Assembly: GCA_038246575.1 (NCBI GenBank)
Contig: JBBRVU010000054.1
Coordinates: forward strand, 1 to 21,651
Source of the DNA: JACCUZ01 sp038246575
Lineage (GTDB): Bacteria > Actinomycetota > Actinomycetes > JACCUZ01
DNA length: 21,651 bases
Direction: 5' to 3'
Shown here: in pieces, positions 19,688-21,651 of the stretch
Layout of the letters: each line of letters begins with the position of its first letter
How positions within the stretch are numbered: position 1 is the first letter of the stretch
Made by a program: the position numbers and the translations under genes
The notes under the pieces: model-generated
The model's input: only the letters and a program-made list of their open reading frames with translations
Database searches by the model: none
Told to the model about the DNA's origin: nothing

Positions 19688-21651
19688 CTAGCGGAGGGCG
19701 GCGGCGAGGGTGCCGGGGTCGGTGGTCGGCGCGGCGCAGACGAAGTGGCGACAGACGTACGCCGTGGCTCGCCCGTCGAGCAACGGTCGGTCGGTGAGCA
19801 GCGGAACGGCATCGGGCAGGGCTGCGCCGTCGTCCGGGTCGCCGACGGCGACGACTGCTCCGGGCGCCACCGCGGCCAGCGCCAGCCGGTGCAGCTCGGC
19901 CCGTGCCGGGTCGTCGGCCCGCCCGACCACGGCGACCTCCCGCGGCCCGTCCAGCAACGCCTCGGCCACCGCCAGCCCCCATCCGGCGAACCGGGCGTGC
20001 TGCACCGCCAGGTGACCGAACACCCCCAGCGCCGCTTCGGCTGCCGAACGGTGCCGATCCGACCCGCTGTACGCGGCGTAGGTCAGCAGCGCTCCGGCCG
20101 CCGCGGCTTGCCCCGACGGCGTCGCGTTGTCGGTCGGGTCCTTGGGCCGGCGCATGACCGCGAGGGTCGCGTCCTCCTCGTCGTCGGCCGTGTCGAAGAA
20201 CCCTCCGTTGCCGTCGGCGAAGCGCTGGAGCACCACGTCGAGGAGCTCGCCGGCCTGGTGCAGCCATCGCGCCTCGCCGGTCACCGCGACCAGCGCGAGC
20301 AGGCCCTCGGCGACGTCGGCATAGTCCTCGAGGACGCCCGCCGGCCGACCCACTACACCGTCGCGGGAGACCCGACGCAACCGGCCGTCAACGAGGTGCA
20401 CCTCGACCAGGAGGTCGGCAGCCACAACGGCCGCGTCGACCAGGTCCGGACGTGCCAGCAGCGCACCGGTCTCGGCGAGAGCCGCGATGGCCAGCCCGTT
20501 CCATGCGGCCACCACCTTGTCGTCCCGCGCGGGCTGCGGGCGCAGGTTCCGGGCCTCGAGCAGCTCGACCTTGACCCGCTCCCAGCGCTGCGGGTCATCG
20601 GGTTCCGCGAGGCGCTGCAGCGTGGACGACCCGTGCTCGAAGGTCCCGGACGCCGTCACCTGCAGCAGATCGGCTGCCCAGGAGCCGTCGTCCCGGCCAA
20701 GGACATCCGTGAGCTGCTGCGGAGTCCACGCGTAGGTCAGCCCCTCCACCCCGTCGGTGTCCGCGTCGAGAGCCGAGGCAAACCCGCCCTCGGGCGTACG
20801 CAGGTCTCGCAGCATCCAGTCGGCGGTCTCAACCGCCACCCGGCGGGCCAGCTCGGACCCGGTGGAGCGGAACAGATGGGTGTAGACACGCAGCAGCAAT
20901 GCGTTGTCGTACAACATCTTCTCGAAATGCGGCACCACCCAGGCGTCGTCGACGGAGTAACGGGAGAAGCCACCCCCCAGCTGGTCGTACATGCCTCCGC
21001 GCGCCATCGCCTCGGCGGTGCCGTCGACCATCCGCAGCGCCTGCGCATCGCCGGTCCGCGCGTGGTGGCGCAGCAGCAGCTCGAGCACCATCGACGGCGG
21101 GAACTTCGGCGCGCCACCGAACCCGCCGTGCTCCGCATCGTACGAGCCGGCGAGCGAGACGACGGCTGACTCGAGCAGCTCTGCGGACGGCGGGCCCTCC
21201 TCACCCCGCGCAAGCTCAGCCTTCTCCGCCAGCATGCTGACGATGCGCTGCCCGGCCTCGACGACCTCGTCCCTGCGCTCCCGCCAGGTCTGTGCGAGCG
21301 ACGTCAGCAGCTGCGGGAAGGACGGCATGCCGTGTCGGGGCGTGGGAGGGAAGTACGTGCCGCAGTAGAACGGCTCCCCGTCCGGCGTCGTGAACACGGT
21401 CATCGGCCAGCCACCGTGCCCGGTGAGGGCCTGCGTTGCCTCCATGTAGACCGCGTCGACGTCCGGGCGCTCCTCCCGGTCCACCTTGACGCAGACGAAC
21501 TCGGCGTTCATCAGCTCGGCGGTCGCAGCGTTCTCGAACGACTCGTGGGCCATGACGTGGCACCAGTGACAGGCGGCATAGCCGATCGAGATCAGGACGG
21601 GAACGTCCCGTTGCCGGGCCTCGGCGAACGCCTCGTCACCCCACTCCCGCC
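19688..21651 (-). CDS. DUF255 thioredoxin-domain protein (YyaL/SSP411 family), 5' end outside window
   Basis: The visible 653 residues run from the right edge to TAG at 19688. The N-terminal part is a thioredoxin-fold DUF255 domain: WGDEAFAEARQRDVPVLISIGY, the CHWCH motif (CxxC type, near 21554-21570), HESFENAATAELMN, FVCVKVDREERPDVDAVYM and GGWPMTVF, then PFYCGTYFPP. The remainder is a long alpha-helical (alpha/alpha barrel-like) region with GGGFSRYSVDDAWVVPHFEKMLYDNALLL. Family members are cytosolic and of uncertain function; mycobacterial Rv1084 is the positional equivalent. About 30 N-terminal residues (usually NRLADATSPYLLQHADNPVDWW-like) are missing because the window ends. No frame break was seen. 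Confidence 0.95.
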   Translation of the reverse strand, partial: REWGDEAFAEARQRDVPVLISIGYAACHWCHVMAHESFENAATAELMNAEFVCVKVDREERPDVDAVYMEATQALTGHGGWPMTVFTTPDGEPFYCGTYFPPTPRHGMPSFPQLLTSLAQTWRERRDEVVEAGQRIVSMLAEKAELARGEEGPPSAELLESAVVSLAGSYDAEHGGFGGAPKFPPSMVLELLLRHHARTGDAQALRMVDGTAEAMARGGMYDQLGGGFSRYSVDDAWVVPHFEKMLYDNALLLRVYTHLFRSTGSELARRVAVETADWMLRDLRTPEGGFASALDADTDGVEGLTYAWTPQQLTDVLGRDDGSWAADLLQVTASGTFEHGSSTLQRLAEPDDPQRWERVKVELLEARNLRPQPARDDKVVAAWNGLAIAALAETGALLARPDLVDAAVVAADLLVEVHLVDGRLRRVSRDGVVGRPAGVLEDYADVAEGLLALVAVTGEARWLHQAGELLDVVLQRFADGNGGFFDTADDEEDATLAVMRRPKDPTDNATPSGQAAAAGALLTYAAYSGSDRHRSAAEAALGVFGHLAVQHARFAGWGLAVAEALLDGPREVAVVGRADDPARAELHRLALAAVAPGAVVAVGDPDDGAALPDAVPLLTDRPLLDGRATAYVCRHFVCAAPTTDPGTLAAALR

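Overview
The window is a high-GC stretch of an actinobacterial chromosome. Gene content and order suggest a Nocardioidaceae-like organism (order Propionibacteriales), but no rRNA or other taxonomic marker is present, so this is an inference. From memory, the core order (ychF, ispH, xseA, xseB, DUF4245 gene, glpX, fumC, PIN-PhoH gene, short-chain Z-isoprenyl diphosphate synthase, hemolysin III-type gene, DUF255/thioredoxin gene) matches the Mycobacterium tuberculosis block around Rv1112 to Rv1084.

Layout. (1) 1-1999: the end of an integrated element, with a divergent XRE-type regulator (cut by the left edge), a small excisionase-like HTH gene and a tyrosine integrase. (2) 2031-8328: ychF, rmuC, a DUF6542-like membrane protein, ispH, xseA, xseB and a DUF4245-like lipid-anchorless membrane protein. 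(3) 8350-11484: a molybdate module on the minus strand (HTH-MOP regulator, modA, modB, modC) whose four genes overlap by 4 bp at every junction. (4) 11655-14358: glpX and fumC with a 56-codon histidine/acid-rich gene between them that is usually too short to be called. (5) 14363-17641: a secreted lytic-transglycosylase-type protein, a strongly structured 330-bp gap, PIN-PhoH and a short-chain cis-prenyltransferase. (6) 17750-21651: trhA (hemolysin III/PAQR), an unrecognised conserved-looking protein, a GNAT acetyltransferase, a 58-bp hairpin element and a DUF255 thioredoxin-fold protein cut by the right edge.

How it works together. Most genes are core housekeeping: isoprenoid synthesis (ispH, cis-prenyltransferase), exonuclease VII (xseA/xseB) and RmuC for DNA maintenance, gluconeogenesis and the TCA cycle (glpX, fumC), and cell-wall remodelling. 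The mod operon is a self-contained molybdate importer sitting inside this block. No complete new defence or mobile system is visible.

The most notable signals lie in the non-coding and start-site architecture. At least ten genes have a TANNNT hexamer 6-8 nt before the start codon, the layout of leaderless transcription. Near-perfect palindromes sit on the rmuC, glpX and trhA promoters. A 23-bp-arm hairpin lies between the GNAT and DUF255 genes. Five convergent gene pairs end within 4 bp of each other or overlap. All motif, palindrome and spacing statements were read by eye; no search or folding program was run.
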